Origin: Phaeotremella fagi
Taxonomy: Eukaryota > Basidiomycota > Tremellomycetes > Tremellales > Phaeotremellaceae
DNA length: 64,000 bases
Assembly (NCBI GenBank): GCA_001599715.1
Contig: BCHU01000002.1
Coordinates: 1,116,001-1,180,000, forward strand
Direction: 5' to 3'
The notes beneath the pieces are model-generated. The model worked only from the letters and a program-made list of their open reading frames with translations. It was not told where the DNA came from and did no database searches. The position numbers and the translations under genes are program-made. The stretch's first letter is position 1; the number at the start of each line of letters is the position of its first letter. Shown here piece after piece: positions 22,758-36,769 of the stretch.

Positions 22758-23092
22758 GTTGAGGTTGTTGGTTGTATAGAGTGAGATGAAGGATGTTAAG
22801 ACGTGAATAAGATAATAAAGATATACAAGATATCGCTTTGGTGGGTGTATGGTGTACTTGTGGTGACGTTTGCATCCCCTCCTCTCCCTCTCCCCTCACT
22901 CACTCCCCGATTGTGGCGGTGCTTGGATTGCCGAGATCGAGTGACTGCGATTAAAGTAGACAGGATACAAATACATCTCATCCTCATCCTCATCCTCATC
23001 CTCATCTCGTATATACTCCTACAGCAAAGACGATAAATCATGATACTAGTACAATCAAAGAAACGAAACGAAAACTGAGAAAACTACCACGT
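22758..23092. other. Intergenic: RVS167 promoter and 3' end of the next gene
   Basis: 335 bp containing a CATCCT-type hexamer repeat and a pyrimidine-rich block near 22870-22905. No coding signal. Confidence 0.5.
22974..23008. repeat. CATCCT/CATCTC hexamer microsatellite
   Basis: Six hexamer units, the four central ones exact CATCCT and the outer two CATCTC, about 220-250 bp upstream of the RVS167 start codon. Confidence 0.85.
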
Positions 23093-24676
23093 TCAATCGT
23101 ATAAAGTCGCAACTTCCTTTTTGGAGTGAACCTGACCACTCCCAACCCCTTCTGTAGTAAGAATAACACTAGTTCCTAAATCAGGCGTCAAAGCTCCGAC
23201 CTCTTCATCCTCTGAACTTCCCTCAGTCTCCTGTGGAGTAGTTGAATCTTCACCATCACCAACGAACACCATTGAACCATTGACCCCAACAGCAGGTTCC
23301 ATAATCTCTTTTAACGGATGAAGCGATTCTCCACCGTTGTAAAGTAACATTTGAGCTTTCAATTGTCTGGCTTGTCTCTCTTTTCCCAATTCCATTTCAG
23401 AATTATCAAATTCGAATAATCGGGCGTATCTACCGTCACCTGTTGAAATCATAACAACGTCTTGTAAGTATTGTTGACATTCTTCATCGATTTCAAGTTG
23501 TTCGGGTAACTCCTGAAGTGCACCGATGATTGACAATGGGATTGGTGAGAAGGTGACTAAAGATGGAAGATTTAATGTATCAGTTCGATTGGTTGGTGCA
23601 GGGTAAGTTTCGTCGATAGCTCGTAACCAATGAGTAATGATTGAAGTGATACAAGCAGGAGTATATTTTCCTATAACAAGAAAAGTCAGATCTCTGATTG
23701 TGATTCGAGAAGATATAACCCACCTTCAAGACGCCATCTCCACTCTTCCGCACCCCAACCACCCAAAGCGAAATCGAATCTCGGCTTCAAAGTGTAATCC
23801 GCCAATCTCTTTCTTTCAGCTCTAGCCTTCAATTTCTCAGGATCAACAGGTTTAGGTTTAGTAGTGCTCAAAGCCGGTAAACCTGAAAAGGGTGTGATAG
23901 GTGAAGTGCGATGATGTGGACTTGAAGGATGAGACGAATGTGATGGATTACGTGAATGGGTTCTTGAATGTGAGATTGAATTAGTCGTGTTGAGATGGGG
24001 TAGATCGGTAAATGAAAGGACTGTTGGACGGGGTGATGGTAAAGGTGTTTGGGAAGGGGTTTGTGAATAAGGAGTTGGAGCTGTTAGATTTGGAACTGGG
24101 AAACCCCCTAAAGGGTGAGAGAATGATTGGTTTATCAGCTGATGTTCGATCACAAAGGAAGACTATGATGGTGTAAGGACCTTCCTTACCTTCAAGGACT
24201 AATTTTTGAAGTCCATTTTGACCCCAGATCTCACCTGCGACGATGATAGAAGGATGAACGAGATGGGTAGCGAAAGTGAGTTGTTCAGCTGGATCATTAG
24301 ATGCATTCAACCTAAAAACAATTAGTTGATGAAGTAGATGAATATGATGATAGGAAGCATACCATTGAACTTCAACTGGGTTGACGGCTTCCAAAACTTC
24401 GGCAAGCCTTTCCATTCTCCCTTCATGATCTTGTACATATTCACCACCACGTAAAGTAAGTTTACAAACCCTGGGTAAGTGAATGTTCCCACCATCAAGT
24501 TGATCAGTTGGAAGTGGATCGTGTTCGACGAATCGAAGATCGATATCTAGATGTTCGATGGTTTCACCTTCTGTTGATGGGTATCGAAAGATACCTTTTG
24601 AAGGATGGAAAAATCGTATCCATCCTGAGATGGAAGTGATCCTGGCTGTTGTTGGTTGACGAGTAACTGTTGTCAT
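23093..24676 (-). CDS. Unrecognised protein with leucine-rich-repeat-like N-terminus
   Basis: I do not recognise a family. Four exons or so. The N-terminal half has strand-leucine spacing suggestive of an F-box/LRR-type repeat region (HLDIDLRFVEHD, LPRVCKLTLRGGEYV, RLAEVLEAVNPVEVQWLN, GLQKLVLEG). A long Ser/Thr/Pro/His-rich disordered stretch follows, then a basic segment and a Trp-rich motif FALGGWGAEEWRWRLEG. After that comes KYTPACITSIITHWLRAID and a C-terminal region ending in an acidic, Ser/Thr-rich tail (VHSKKEVATLYD). No signal peptide or membrane spans. Real by splice consensus (gtaagg/cag type) and length; function unknown. Confidence 0.65.
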
Positions 24677-25610
24677 TTTGGTTTATCGAAATAGAAGAAC
24701 AAAGGGGTAAAAAGATGACTGAAGTGGGGAGTAAGTGTAAAAGAGGCTGAAGAAGGTATCAGATTAAATACACTGCAATATCGAAGTGGTGGCTGATGAT
24801 GATGATATTGATGTAAAAGATGAGATTGATTCTTAATTCTTTTTTTTGATAGAATTCTTTGATTCTAAGAAGTTAAAAGATTTTCGCGAGAAAGTTTCGT
24901 TTAGATAAATGATGATCTGACGATCTGAGGACACTGAGGTTCTTATACAGTAGCGTTGACGACGTTAGCAACCCCATTTTCGCGCTTAATGAGTTTGAAA
25001 GGAACCTTTGTGACGTTGAGTCGATTAGTGGTGGTGTAGATGGTAGTAAGGATACCTCATCGTCATCATCGTCACCATCATTTGATCCCTGATCAAGCCA
25101 CAATGCCCCTCCTTTCCCTCCCCCTCCCCCTTCTTCCTCCCCCTTCTTCCTTCCCTCCTTCCTTTCTCATTGCCGCCGGTAGTGCACAGCATCTGATTTG
25201 ATTCGATCAAATGTTTTCCTTTATGGTCTACAGCAGCAGATGTAGACAAGGTCAATAACGCAGGTAACTTCTTTTTGGGAAGAAGGTAGAAAGAAGTTCG
25301 AGAATGTAGAAATAAATTTTGACAATTTGCACGATGGGAAGGTGATTGTTCGATCACCCCGCTTTCCTCGCTTCCCCCGTTTGATTGTTTCAACTTTGAT
25401 CAATTTCTTCATCATCCACTATCAACACTTCAATGGTATAGAACGAGACGTCGTCGAAGCCATGGAATGGAATGAAATGAAATGAAATGACAAGAGCATA
25501 AATGAGTGAGTAACCGAGCTGCCACCTTCGAAGCAATTACGGCAGAGATAAGACGATGCTATAGATAGACTGACATCCTCCTCCATTTCACTCCCAACAC
25601 ATCAACCAAA
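24677..25610. other. Long intergenic region with purine/pyrimidine tracts
   Basis: 934 bp between divergent genes (the unknown protein leftwards, the dioxygenase rightwards). Contains a copy of TATACAGTA (24944-24952), a 63-nt all-pyrimidine tract, and an (AATGA)n-type pentamer repeat at about 25462-25489. Small ORFs seen here are low-complexity. It is a double promoter region. Confidence 0.55.
25106..25168. repeat. 63-nt uninterrupted polypyrimidine tract
   Basis: Every base from 25106 to 25168 on the + strand is C or T, with local mirror symmetry (CCCTCC/CCTCCC blocks). Such tracts can form triplex DNA and deplete nucleosomes. Confidence 0.85.
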
Positions 25611-27056
25611 ATGAGTTTGACCCAACTGTCCGTTGATCTTCTATCTTCAGATTTCGATTCAATCCCAATCATGTAAGTTCTGGAAATCACTATCCCACTG
25701 ACCCAAAGTGACTTAACAGATCTACGATCAACGGATCCTCAAAAAGGTCAAGAACTAGCGAAAAACATACGAGAAGCTTCACTAAACGAAGGATTCTTTT
25801 ACAGTAAGTCAAAGCCCAGACCAACAAAGCCAAAAGTAACAAAGTCCAATAATCACCTCAGTTAAAAACCATGGAGTCCCCGAAAAAACAATCGAAACCC
25901 AGTTCACCTATTCCGAGAAATTCTTTTCTCTCTCCAAATCCCAAAAATCCATTGTGGACATTAAGAAATCTACGAATTTCAGAGGATATCAGGCGTTGAA
26001 AACTGAGAAATACGTTAAAGAGAGTGATGGGGATTTACATGAAGCTTTCAATCTGGGTTTGGATCCTGTTTTGGAATCTTCTTTTGATCATCGGTATGAA
26101 GGTGATGGGAATGTTGAAGGTGAATTGTCACATTCTGAGAATCTTTGGTTGGGATCTGGGGATTGGGATGAAGCTGATGCTTTTGTGAGTTACGATTGTG
26201 TTGGGATCTGGAGAAATATTATCACTGAGTATACTATGATTACCTTGTTTTAGAAAGAAGCTACTCTCAATTACTAGTAATTCATTTCTCCTTTTCACAA
26301 ATGATACCATCACTAACACTGGGCAGTTCAGCAATCTTATCTCTCGGACAAGCACTCTTCCCATTATTCGCTATAGCATTGAACCTCCCCGAAAACTTCT
26401 TCGATGATAAAGTAAGAATCTCCACAAACGAAAGCCCCACTAACAAAGTCCGCCAGATACGACATCCAGCAGCTATAATGCGATTACTATATTATCCAGC
26501 GCTAGGTGTCCAAGAAGCCGATGAACTAGCTCTAGGTATTGGTGTAAGTAAAACGTACTCCCAAACTTCAGCACTGAAAAACTGAATTATAACATAACAG
26601 GCTCACACTGATTTTGAATGTTTCACTATCCTTCGACAGGATGATGTCCCAGCTCTACAGGTCCAGAACAGGAAGGGGGAATGTAAGTATTTGCAGCAAT
26701 TCATTGAAATTCTCGTACTGAAACATAGATGTCTTAGGGATCAACGCACCATGTATACCAAACACCTTCGTCATCAACATAGGCGATCAATTCGCCCGAT
26801 GGACCAGTGAGCATTGGATCAATCTGCCCAAGCTAACAAAGGAATAGACGATATATTCGTATCAACCAAACATCGGGCTTTACCAGCGTCGACCAAAGAT
26901 CGATATTCGATACCATTCTTTTTCGGGTGCGATCATCAGATCCCATTGATACCTCCTGAAACTTGTGTTACTCCTGAGAGACCAAATAAGTACGAAGTCA
27001 TGACGGCCGGGGCGTATGTTCATATGAGGTTGACAGAGGCTTATGTTGTAGATTAG
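25611..27056 (+). CDS. 2-oxoglutarate/Fe(II)-dependent dioxygenase
   Basis: Isopenicillin-N-synthase-like oxidoreductase, probably cytosolic, substrate unknown. About seven exons. N-terminal DIOX_N part: SIPIIDLTDLRS, REASLNEGFFYIKNHGVPE. Catalytic jelly roll: HPAAIMRLLYYPA; the iron ligands HTD in GAHTDFECFTIL; PNTFVINIGDQFARWTNDIF followed by STKHRAL, which supplies the second His; and the 2-oxoglutarate Arg-x-Ser as RYSIPFF. The WTNDIF join across the last intron (acceptor ending ggaatag) restores the conserved family sequence. The first intron acceptor was set at gacccaaag to keep frame. Ends HMRLTEAYVVD. All catalytic residues are present. Confidence 0.88.
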
Positions 27057-27225
27057 GCTTTGGTTGTATGAATTCGTGCATATGTTAATCAGAGATCAGA
27101 TACAGGAGTTTCATTTTTACTAACAAATACATATTTATTTAATACAAATCAGAAGGAAAACTCATTAAAAACCAATGACAACATCTAAGTGATTGTATCC
27201 ACACTCCCACTGAAAAACACTTCAT

Positions 27226-29094
27226 CTACCCTAAAGAAAATCGATAGACGATCTCAGTATCCGATAAAACCTCTTCATCAACCTCACTCCCAACATAACA
27301 TCCATTCTCAACTTTCAACGAATTCCTCTCCTTCTCCTTCCCCTCCCTCCTACCCAAATCGAATCTTACCCCCTTCCCACCATTTTTAGGTGTCACCTGA
27401 TCGAAAACCATCGAATCCGATTTCGATCGTTGATGAGATTTATTCTTCAAGATTGAAGGTTGTTGAGAAACGTTTTCTGTTTGATTGAATTGTTGTGGGT
27501 CAAGATTCGGATTCGTGGTGAGGAAAGATTTTCGATTGGGTAATGAATAATTAGGTATTGAGGTTGGAGATTGATCGAAACCTAGACTTGGTTGATTGAT
27601 GATGATAGTTTTACCGGATAGTTCAGAAGGGATCCTGACGGTTAATTTCGGTCTTTCGTTTCGTCGAGGAGGTGGGGCTAGAGAGTTGGACGTTGAGCTG
27701 ACCACGTTTTCCTCCAACCCTTTTGGGAAATGTGTTTGAGAATGACTGATTGTCCCCAATGAATAAGATGAACTCTCATACGGTGTGATATCCTTCAATT
27801 CGATACCCCCATAACAATCCAGAGTATTCACTTCATGCTCAACAGAACTCTTTTCGATCTCCCTGGAATTCCTTATCCCCTTTTCGATATCTATCTCGAT
27901 ATCCTGTGGAAGTCGATTTTGGACGTTATGCAAAACCTTATAAAAAGGAGGTAGAGGTTTCCAATAAAGTAATCTCTGACTGAGATTGAAGTATAGAGGT
28001 GGTGCAGGTTTTTTAGGTAGATGACGTGCCATGAACCATAAAGCTGTTGCCTGTTTGATCTTTAGTACGAATGTCCTCCTTTTGGGATATGGGTTCCTAA
28101 CTCACAAGACAGATGTTGACAAGTCCAACACCAAACAATATCCATGCTGGTACGAACGATGAGTTGATCGCACTACCCATCGTCAGTGTATACCACTACA
28201 ACAAATACAATTGACTCACTAAACACGAAGACATTCGGTAGCGACCCTAAAACGAATTAGTCGAGTTCAAGACAGGAAGACCTACACAACCTCCACCGAA
28301 CCCAATACCAAAGGTGTGTTCTCAGCACCAAACCAGGGTAACTGCTCAAAAATGAAAATCTCAGGTAGACCCAATTGAACGCATATCAACATCAAACAGG
28401 AAAACACTGTCACGCGTTCCTATCAGTACGAATTCATCGATGGTGGAAAACGAACCTATAACCAATCTAGATAGAATCATGAAACTATCCAAAGAAACGT
28501 TATGTACGTCAATAATCAAAGATTTCTAGCGGAGAAAAGGGGGGACATACAAGACACCACCAACTTGATTTGGGATGGTCGAATTCCCAAAATATGAATC
28601 CGTGTCATCAGCGGTAACGTCGATTATCGGCGAGTCAGAACGTCTTTTGAACTGAATCAACGAGATTGAATTAGGCAGGTCAGTGGCGGTGGTATCGTTA
28701 ACCAGGGACGGTGAGAATGGTGTTACTTGTGTAACACTGGGAGTCGGGGTCGAGGTTGATGTCGTTTTTGATGTGTGAGGGGTAATGATTGGATTTTTCG
28801 TTGTACTTGATTCAATTTTGGTGAAGACGTTTGAAATTGGTAATGAAAGTATTGAAATCGAACTTGAACTCGGAGACGAGATTGAATTTCCATTCGGAGA
28901 TCCATCGTCTAACGGATGATCAGAGTAAGCGGTGATATCACTGTCCACCAACGTTAGGTCTTCCTGCCAACTGAATAGAAGAATACTCACTAGGCCAGCC
29001 CGATGAACTGAGCGATCAGTGTCCAAGATATAGCTATCACACCTATCAACCTAACAATATTCAATCCTATCCAAGTGATTGTCGGGAGACGCAT
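27226..29094 (-). CDS. Multi-span membrane protein with long cytosolic tail, unrecognised
   Basis: Several exons. The N-terminus MRLPTITWIGLNIVRLIGV leads straight into a first hydrophobic span (AISWTLIAQFIGLA). A Ser/Thr-rich loop follows (about 160 residues, with TTATDLPNSIS and SDSPIIDVTADDTDSYF), then further hydrophobic segments (VSLDSFMILSRLVIVFSCLMLICVQLGLPE in two blocks, FEQLPWFGAENTPLVLG). A C-terminal region without spans holds PPFYKVLHNVQNR, PRRNERPKLTVRIPSEL and KGVRFDLGRREGKEKER. I recognise no named family; it resembles lineage-specific fungal membrane proteins. The internal exon joins between 28035 and 28530 are less certain than the two ends. Confidence 0.6.
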
Positions 29095-29543
29095 TCTTCA
29101 CATGTAAAACCGTATCATTCAAATAATCCCACGTCGGTCGCACCACTCAGAGTTTTTCATATCTAGAAGATCTGTAGTTGAGGAAAGAACATCAGTAAGT
29201 GAGTTAACGATCCGTCTTTTGTCAAAAATTTATCGTAACACGTCCATCGTCCTTTCCTGATCATCAAAGGAGAGAGAAAAAGGGATGAAAGGAGATGTCA
29301 AAATTATCATCGAGATCTCATCAACCTAGGGGAGTCAGGGGTATGGGGGTTAAATATTCGCAAAAGTTGTAATCAAAAAAATGCATTGTGTTGGTGTACA
29401 TGGAGTGGATGATTTTGGTTTTGCGGGATATTTTCTATCTGTCTGTTTTTTGGGTGGTAATCTATTCTGAAATGATGTCTTCTCTCTTTGGTCTGATATC
29501 GTATATTCAGTAAACGGCCTTTATAAGGAAAATGATTGATGAC
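29095..29543. other. Intergenic: promoter of the membrane-protein gene and LETM1 3' region
   Basis: 449 bp. May include an optional extra LETM1 exon (acceptor near 29470, alternative stop at 29373). No independent gene seen. Confidence 0.45.
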
Positions 29544-32207
<2,664 letters not shown>

Positions 32208-32477
32208 GTTGATTTGAGATGGTCACTAGTTGTGAGATTCGTATCAGTCTTGATTAACGTTATTTTACAGCTGAATGAAAGATATTTTTTCTAAAATGAA
32301 AGAAGTAGAAGGAAGAAAGAAGAAGACCAAGTCGGCGTTCCGAAAATATACTTACTTACGAATGCAATTCAAAGCCGAGGTTAAAACGTATACAGCTAGT
32401 ATTAAATTCAATTTCTACCATCCACTCTACAAAGATACTATATGCATACAGCATAATCTATCAATTGAAATAACACA
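32208..32477. promoter_or_regulatory. Divergent promoter LETM1/DAP1
   Basis: 270 bp between divergent start codons at 32207 and 32478; AT-rich, no recognised element beyond that. Links two organelle/haem-related genes in one promoter. Confidence 0.45.
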
Positions 32478-33167
32478 ATGTCATTAACCAATCCTCTAAA
32501 CCTCCTCCTAACCCTTCCAATAATCTATCTGATAATCAGAATAATCTATCCATCAATCCCCAAAATCCCCAAAAACCTCCCATCAAACTACTCGGAAGAA
32601 ATTTATAATTGGTTACCAACCTCGCATCCTGATGTATTAGTTTACAAGAAATACACGGCGAAGAGTTTAGAAGAGTTTGATGGGGTCAGGAATAAGAGGA
32701 TTCTTTTGGCTATTATGAGAGTTGGTGGAAATGGGAAGATTCCTGTGAAGGGATCTGGGGAACGAACAGTTTTTGACGTTTCTGCTGGTTCAACTTTTTA
32801 TGGGCCTGGTAAGTTGTTTGATGACGAATATTGCTTACTCATACTTTAGATGGAATGTATGGTAATTTCGCTGGACGTGATGCATCTCGTGGAATGGCCA
32901 AACAGTCTTTCGAATTGGGTAAGTTGATTGATAATGATCTCAGTTTCGGGCAATACGGAAGTGAATACTGATAAATTCTTATGTAGACACCCTGACAGAT
33001 GTCGCAAAACCTCTGGATAGACTTGATGATCTAACCCAATCGGAGATGTGAGTCATCACATTGAGATCTTGTACTAAAACAACAGTGAAAACATGGCAGG
33101 ATGGCATGAACATTTCGAAAGGAAGTATATCGTTTGCGGTGAACTCGTTGATGAAGATGAGCTTTAG
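32478..33167 (+). CDS. DAP1: Dap1-like membrane-associated progesterone receptor (haem protein)
   Basis: Cytochrome-b5-like haem-binding protein of the ER that supports cytochrome P450 enzymes such as Erg11 in sterol synthesis. Seen: an N-terminal membrane anchor (NLLLTLPIIYLIIRIIYPSIP), then the MAPR domain: PDVLVYKKYTAKSLEEFDG, RILLAIMRVGGNG, RTVFDVSAGSTFYGP then DGMYGNFAGRDASRGMAKQ. The two tyrosines in FYGP and MYGNF match the family's haem pocket tyrosines, the second being the iron ligand in PGRMC1. Three introns. Ends ...CGELVDEDEL. Size (about 170 residues) matches Dap1. Confidence 0.92.
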
Positions 33168-33328
33168 TTTGATTTTTTGAACAACGAAGATAGCTTGTAC
33201 GAGTAAATGTAATTGTTACTTAGAACGACCTTCTCAACCTCGCAACATCATCCATCCATCTTCTACCTACTCCGCTATCCATTCCCACCTGATCAATCTC
33301 TCTTCCCGTATTTCCACCAGGATTCCAA

Positions 33329-36058
33329 CTAAAAGTGCTCCTTTACGAACCGAACAGCAACAGTATCAGATTTAACTTTCAAAGCTTCAGTCCTAACAGT
33401 CCGAGCTAAAGCACTAGGCTAAAATTTGATTCAGCAAATCATCCCATCTCATGTTCGAAAACAAGAAACTTACTCCACAGAAATAAACACCTAATCTAGT
33501 TTTCAGAGTGGCTTCTCTACCTTTGAGATAACTTCCATCTTCGATGTTTGCAGCTAATCTGCTGAAGATTTGGTTGAAATCTGGTCGACCGAATAAAGTT
33601 CGTGTCTTTAGGAGGGTAAGTGGACTAGAGAAGTCCGTTTGTTTCAGTAAGTGAAACTGGCAACTTCGCAGAGTAGATCAAGGATGACAAACTCACTCAT
33701 ACTCCTGTCCAACGCTGGATTAGAATTAGTAAAAGTACTTCAAGTCAAGAAGGGTTCACGTACTCGTTCAACGAGATATTAGTGACATCGTCCAAATCCA
33801 TTTTTTGAGTCAAGTAAATCTTAAAAAGCTCAATCAGTAAATCACCTCTCTGAAACCGGAAGTGAAATCAGTTGCTTACAGAGATTCGCAAAAAGTTGGC
33901 TAAAATCAAAATCAGTCACCGTACCAAGTCCAAATCCAAAAGCAAAAAAACTCACGATCAGATTGAGCAGCTTCAATCTCTTCAAGTAGAGATTGGAACC
34001 ATCCAAAAGTACCTGTAAGTATTCTTCATTGACATAATTTCAAAGCCAAATACCAAGAAAAGGACGAACCAGTATCTCTACAAGACCAAATGAATTCTAC
34101 ACGACGAAGAGCACCCAATTGACCAGCACGTTGGGCGTACCTACAAAGTACATATCCTTCGGTCAGTTGACACTTGGTGCACTGATATCAAGGGACGTAC
34201 CAAATGTGTTTCAAGATAGATGCGAATGGCTAATTAAATCATCAATCGCGTACTCCAAAACCCAACAATTGAAACCTATAGAACTCACAGTAACTCCAAT
34301 ACCAGCCCCAACCAAAACAGCCACTTCAGATTTAAAAACGTCTTCAGCAGGAGCGCCGAATGGCCTGTTCAACATCAGAACCTTGAAAAGATAAAGTATC
34401 AGAAACTGTCGACTAAGCTTACCCATCAATACGTAAAAGAGGCATCCCTTTCCCAGGAGCAGGACTGATTTCGATGAATTCACCACGTCTAGTAACCCCA
34501 TTCCCAGCTTGTAATTTCTCCCCACCGTTCGTCAAAGCGTTTTGATGAGCACCAAGTCGGGCACCTAGAGCACGAGTGAAATCTCCCACTTGTCTTATAT
34601 GGACTGAAACGAATGGATCCTCTGGTGCTGATGAGATGGTGAACTATATCAGTTCCAGTTAGTATTATGTTCTGCACCAAAAGGAGGAGAGGGTGACTTA
34701 CGGGATGCCATTGGAATCTAGAGACTTCTGGACAATTTAGGAATAACCATTGACCAGCTTTGTATTTAAATGAGGGCTTGGTGAATCGAACTTCCATCGC
34801 TCCTGAGGGATGAAGCATTACTTTAATGATTTCAGTTTTACGTCTAGCTCTGATTTCACGATAAACTCTTTCGCCGAAGTACTAAGTTGAAACCAATTTT
34901 GTCAGTCTTTGTTGAAGCTATACCAATCTGATGTCACTGGGACCTACCAAAATACCAGCCCAGATCGTGAATCTCCAAGATTCGTAACCCAAACAATGAT
35001 CTGTTGAATAGAAAGGGAAAGTGTAGGTATAATCAGGATCGACTGAATCTCTAACGAAACAACCCGTAGCATGAGTATATAGACCTATATGAACGATGTA
35101 GTGTTCAGCACTGTACAGTATCTTTCGCCATAAAAGTTCTTTGCCACATACCGATCATAAAGAAGAAAGCTAAATGATGAGTGTACCAGAAAGCTTCGAA
35201 ACATTGATTACGAATAGATGAATGAGCAGTGGTATAAAGTAAGAACATTATCAAGAGCATACTAAGGTATTCGTCGGATTAGCGTCTAACGCTTAAATCG
35301 AAAGACAACCTACACATGTCCAGTCAAACCACCTGCTTGCGTATAATGAATTTCCCACGCAGTTTGTTTCCTAACTTGAGTCCTTTCGACCTATATTGCA
35401 TCCAAGAGTAAGCATCATATAAACCCTTAGAAAAGATTTGAAGACCTCACTCACATTGATGAAATTAACATAATGGGCGGTAGTATGAACCATAGTCCAG
35501 AACAACATTTGATAAGCGACTTGACGATGGAACTGTGAACAGAAGCTGTCAGCATGGACCAATATCGAAAGGAGGGGTCATACCCAAAGATTCTCATCAG
35601 CAGGGAAGATGAACATGAGTCTAGGACGAACGATCTTGATGATATTACGAAGAACTGTGTGATCCATCTTATCAGTATACAGTATCTTCTCCAAGGCATG
35701 AAGTTGAAAAAGAAACCCACCGGGTACAAGTATCATCGCACCATCAAAAGCTAGGACCAGCCCAGCACCTCTAGAAGTCCAAACTGAGAATTTCAAACCG
35801 TTCAAAGCGGCTAAACGAGTGTTGGTTTCTTGTGAATACCAACCGTAGGCGACTACAGTCGTAATCAAATGTTAGAAAAAAAACCACAACGATGATTTTT
35901 GCCACTCCGACTTACAGAGAAACCCATGAAGGCCATACCAGATGACATTGAAGAGTAACCTTCTACCCGTCTAGATATAATCATTTAAATGTGGATCAAC
36001 GAAGGCGGGATGGTGGGGGACTCACGAATTCACGACGTAAGAAACTTCCAACTGTCAT
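33329..36058 (-). CDS. NOX1: NADPH oxidase, NoxA-like (gp91phox family)
   Basis: Transmembrane flavocytochrome b that reduces oxygen to superoxide. Begins MTVGSFLRREF then TGRRLLFNVIWYGLHGFLFA. The two haem His pairs are visible: AYQMLFWTMVHTTAHYVNF and RNQCFEAFWYTHHLAFFFMIG with LYTHATG. FAD domain: KYKAGQWLFLNCPEVS, FQWHPFTISSAPEDPFVSVH. NADPH site: LRIDGPFGAPAEDVF, VLVGAGIGVTPFASILKHIW, RVEFIWSCRDTGTFGWFQSL, and the C-terminal VYFCGPSALARTVRTE with final aromatic VRFVKEHF. No EF-hands and no long N-terminal extension, which points to the NoxA class rather than NoxB/NoxC or ferric reductases. Many short introns. The start at 36058 matches the usual NoxA length. Confidence 0.92.
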
Positions 36059-36769
36059 TCTACCAGAGAATAACTGTAGGTTGAATCAACTAATTACCTT
36101 GACGACCAAAGAGCAGAAACCAAAAAAAAAAGAGAGAAAGAAATTAATGAACAGAAAGTAAAGATGTTGTGAAGGGGTAAAGATGGACCTAAAGATTATA
36201 TATGAGTTTATGATGCTATTCTATTCTGCCAAGAAGAACGTAAGATGATAGAAACTGGGACGATAGGAATGATCAATCTATTATAAGGACTTTTAATATG
36301 TTGTTAGTGTTACGGTCGTGACTGTTCTGGTAACCATTACTACCTCACAACGACAATCCTCATTCAACGCCTAGATCACCCGAGAGTGCGTTTCAGTATC
36401 TATGTTGGGAACCCTATCATGCTATCGTATCCAAGAAGCGACACTATATTAAAAGACTCGTCTGACTAGAAATAAAATACCGATGTCTTCAGTTCCATTG
36501 GATTATGAAATTAAAAATGCTAAATTAAAAAGATGCAAAGACTTCTGCTAGTGCCTACGTCACACTCATTTGTTGGTTACCAATATCATATCATGTACAA
36601 TGAGATGAATGCAAGACGGTCATGGTTGGGAGGGTAGAAGGAAGAGAATTTTGGTTTTGGAAAATTTTATTTTTTACCGTAATGAAATAAAAATCCCAAT
36701 TGAAATCAAATATATATATAGAAAATGAGGTTGAATGGGAAATGAAAGAAAAGCTATGGATATATTTAT
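36059..36769. other. Intergenic: NOX promoter and SSB 3' region
   Basis: 711 bp; AT-rich, with a TATATATATA run next to the SSB stop (about 36711-36720). No gene or known RNA recognised. Confidence 0.5.

Noticed and set aside
33329..36058. Ferric reductase (FRE family)
   Set aside because: The MVHTTAHYVNF and THHLAFFFMIGLYTHA His spacing, the C-terminal aromatic end and overall length fit Nox rather than Fre proteins.
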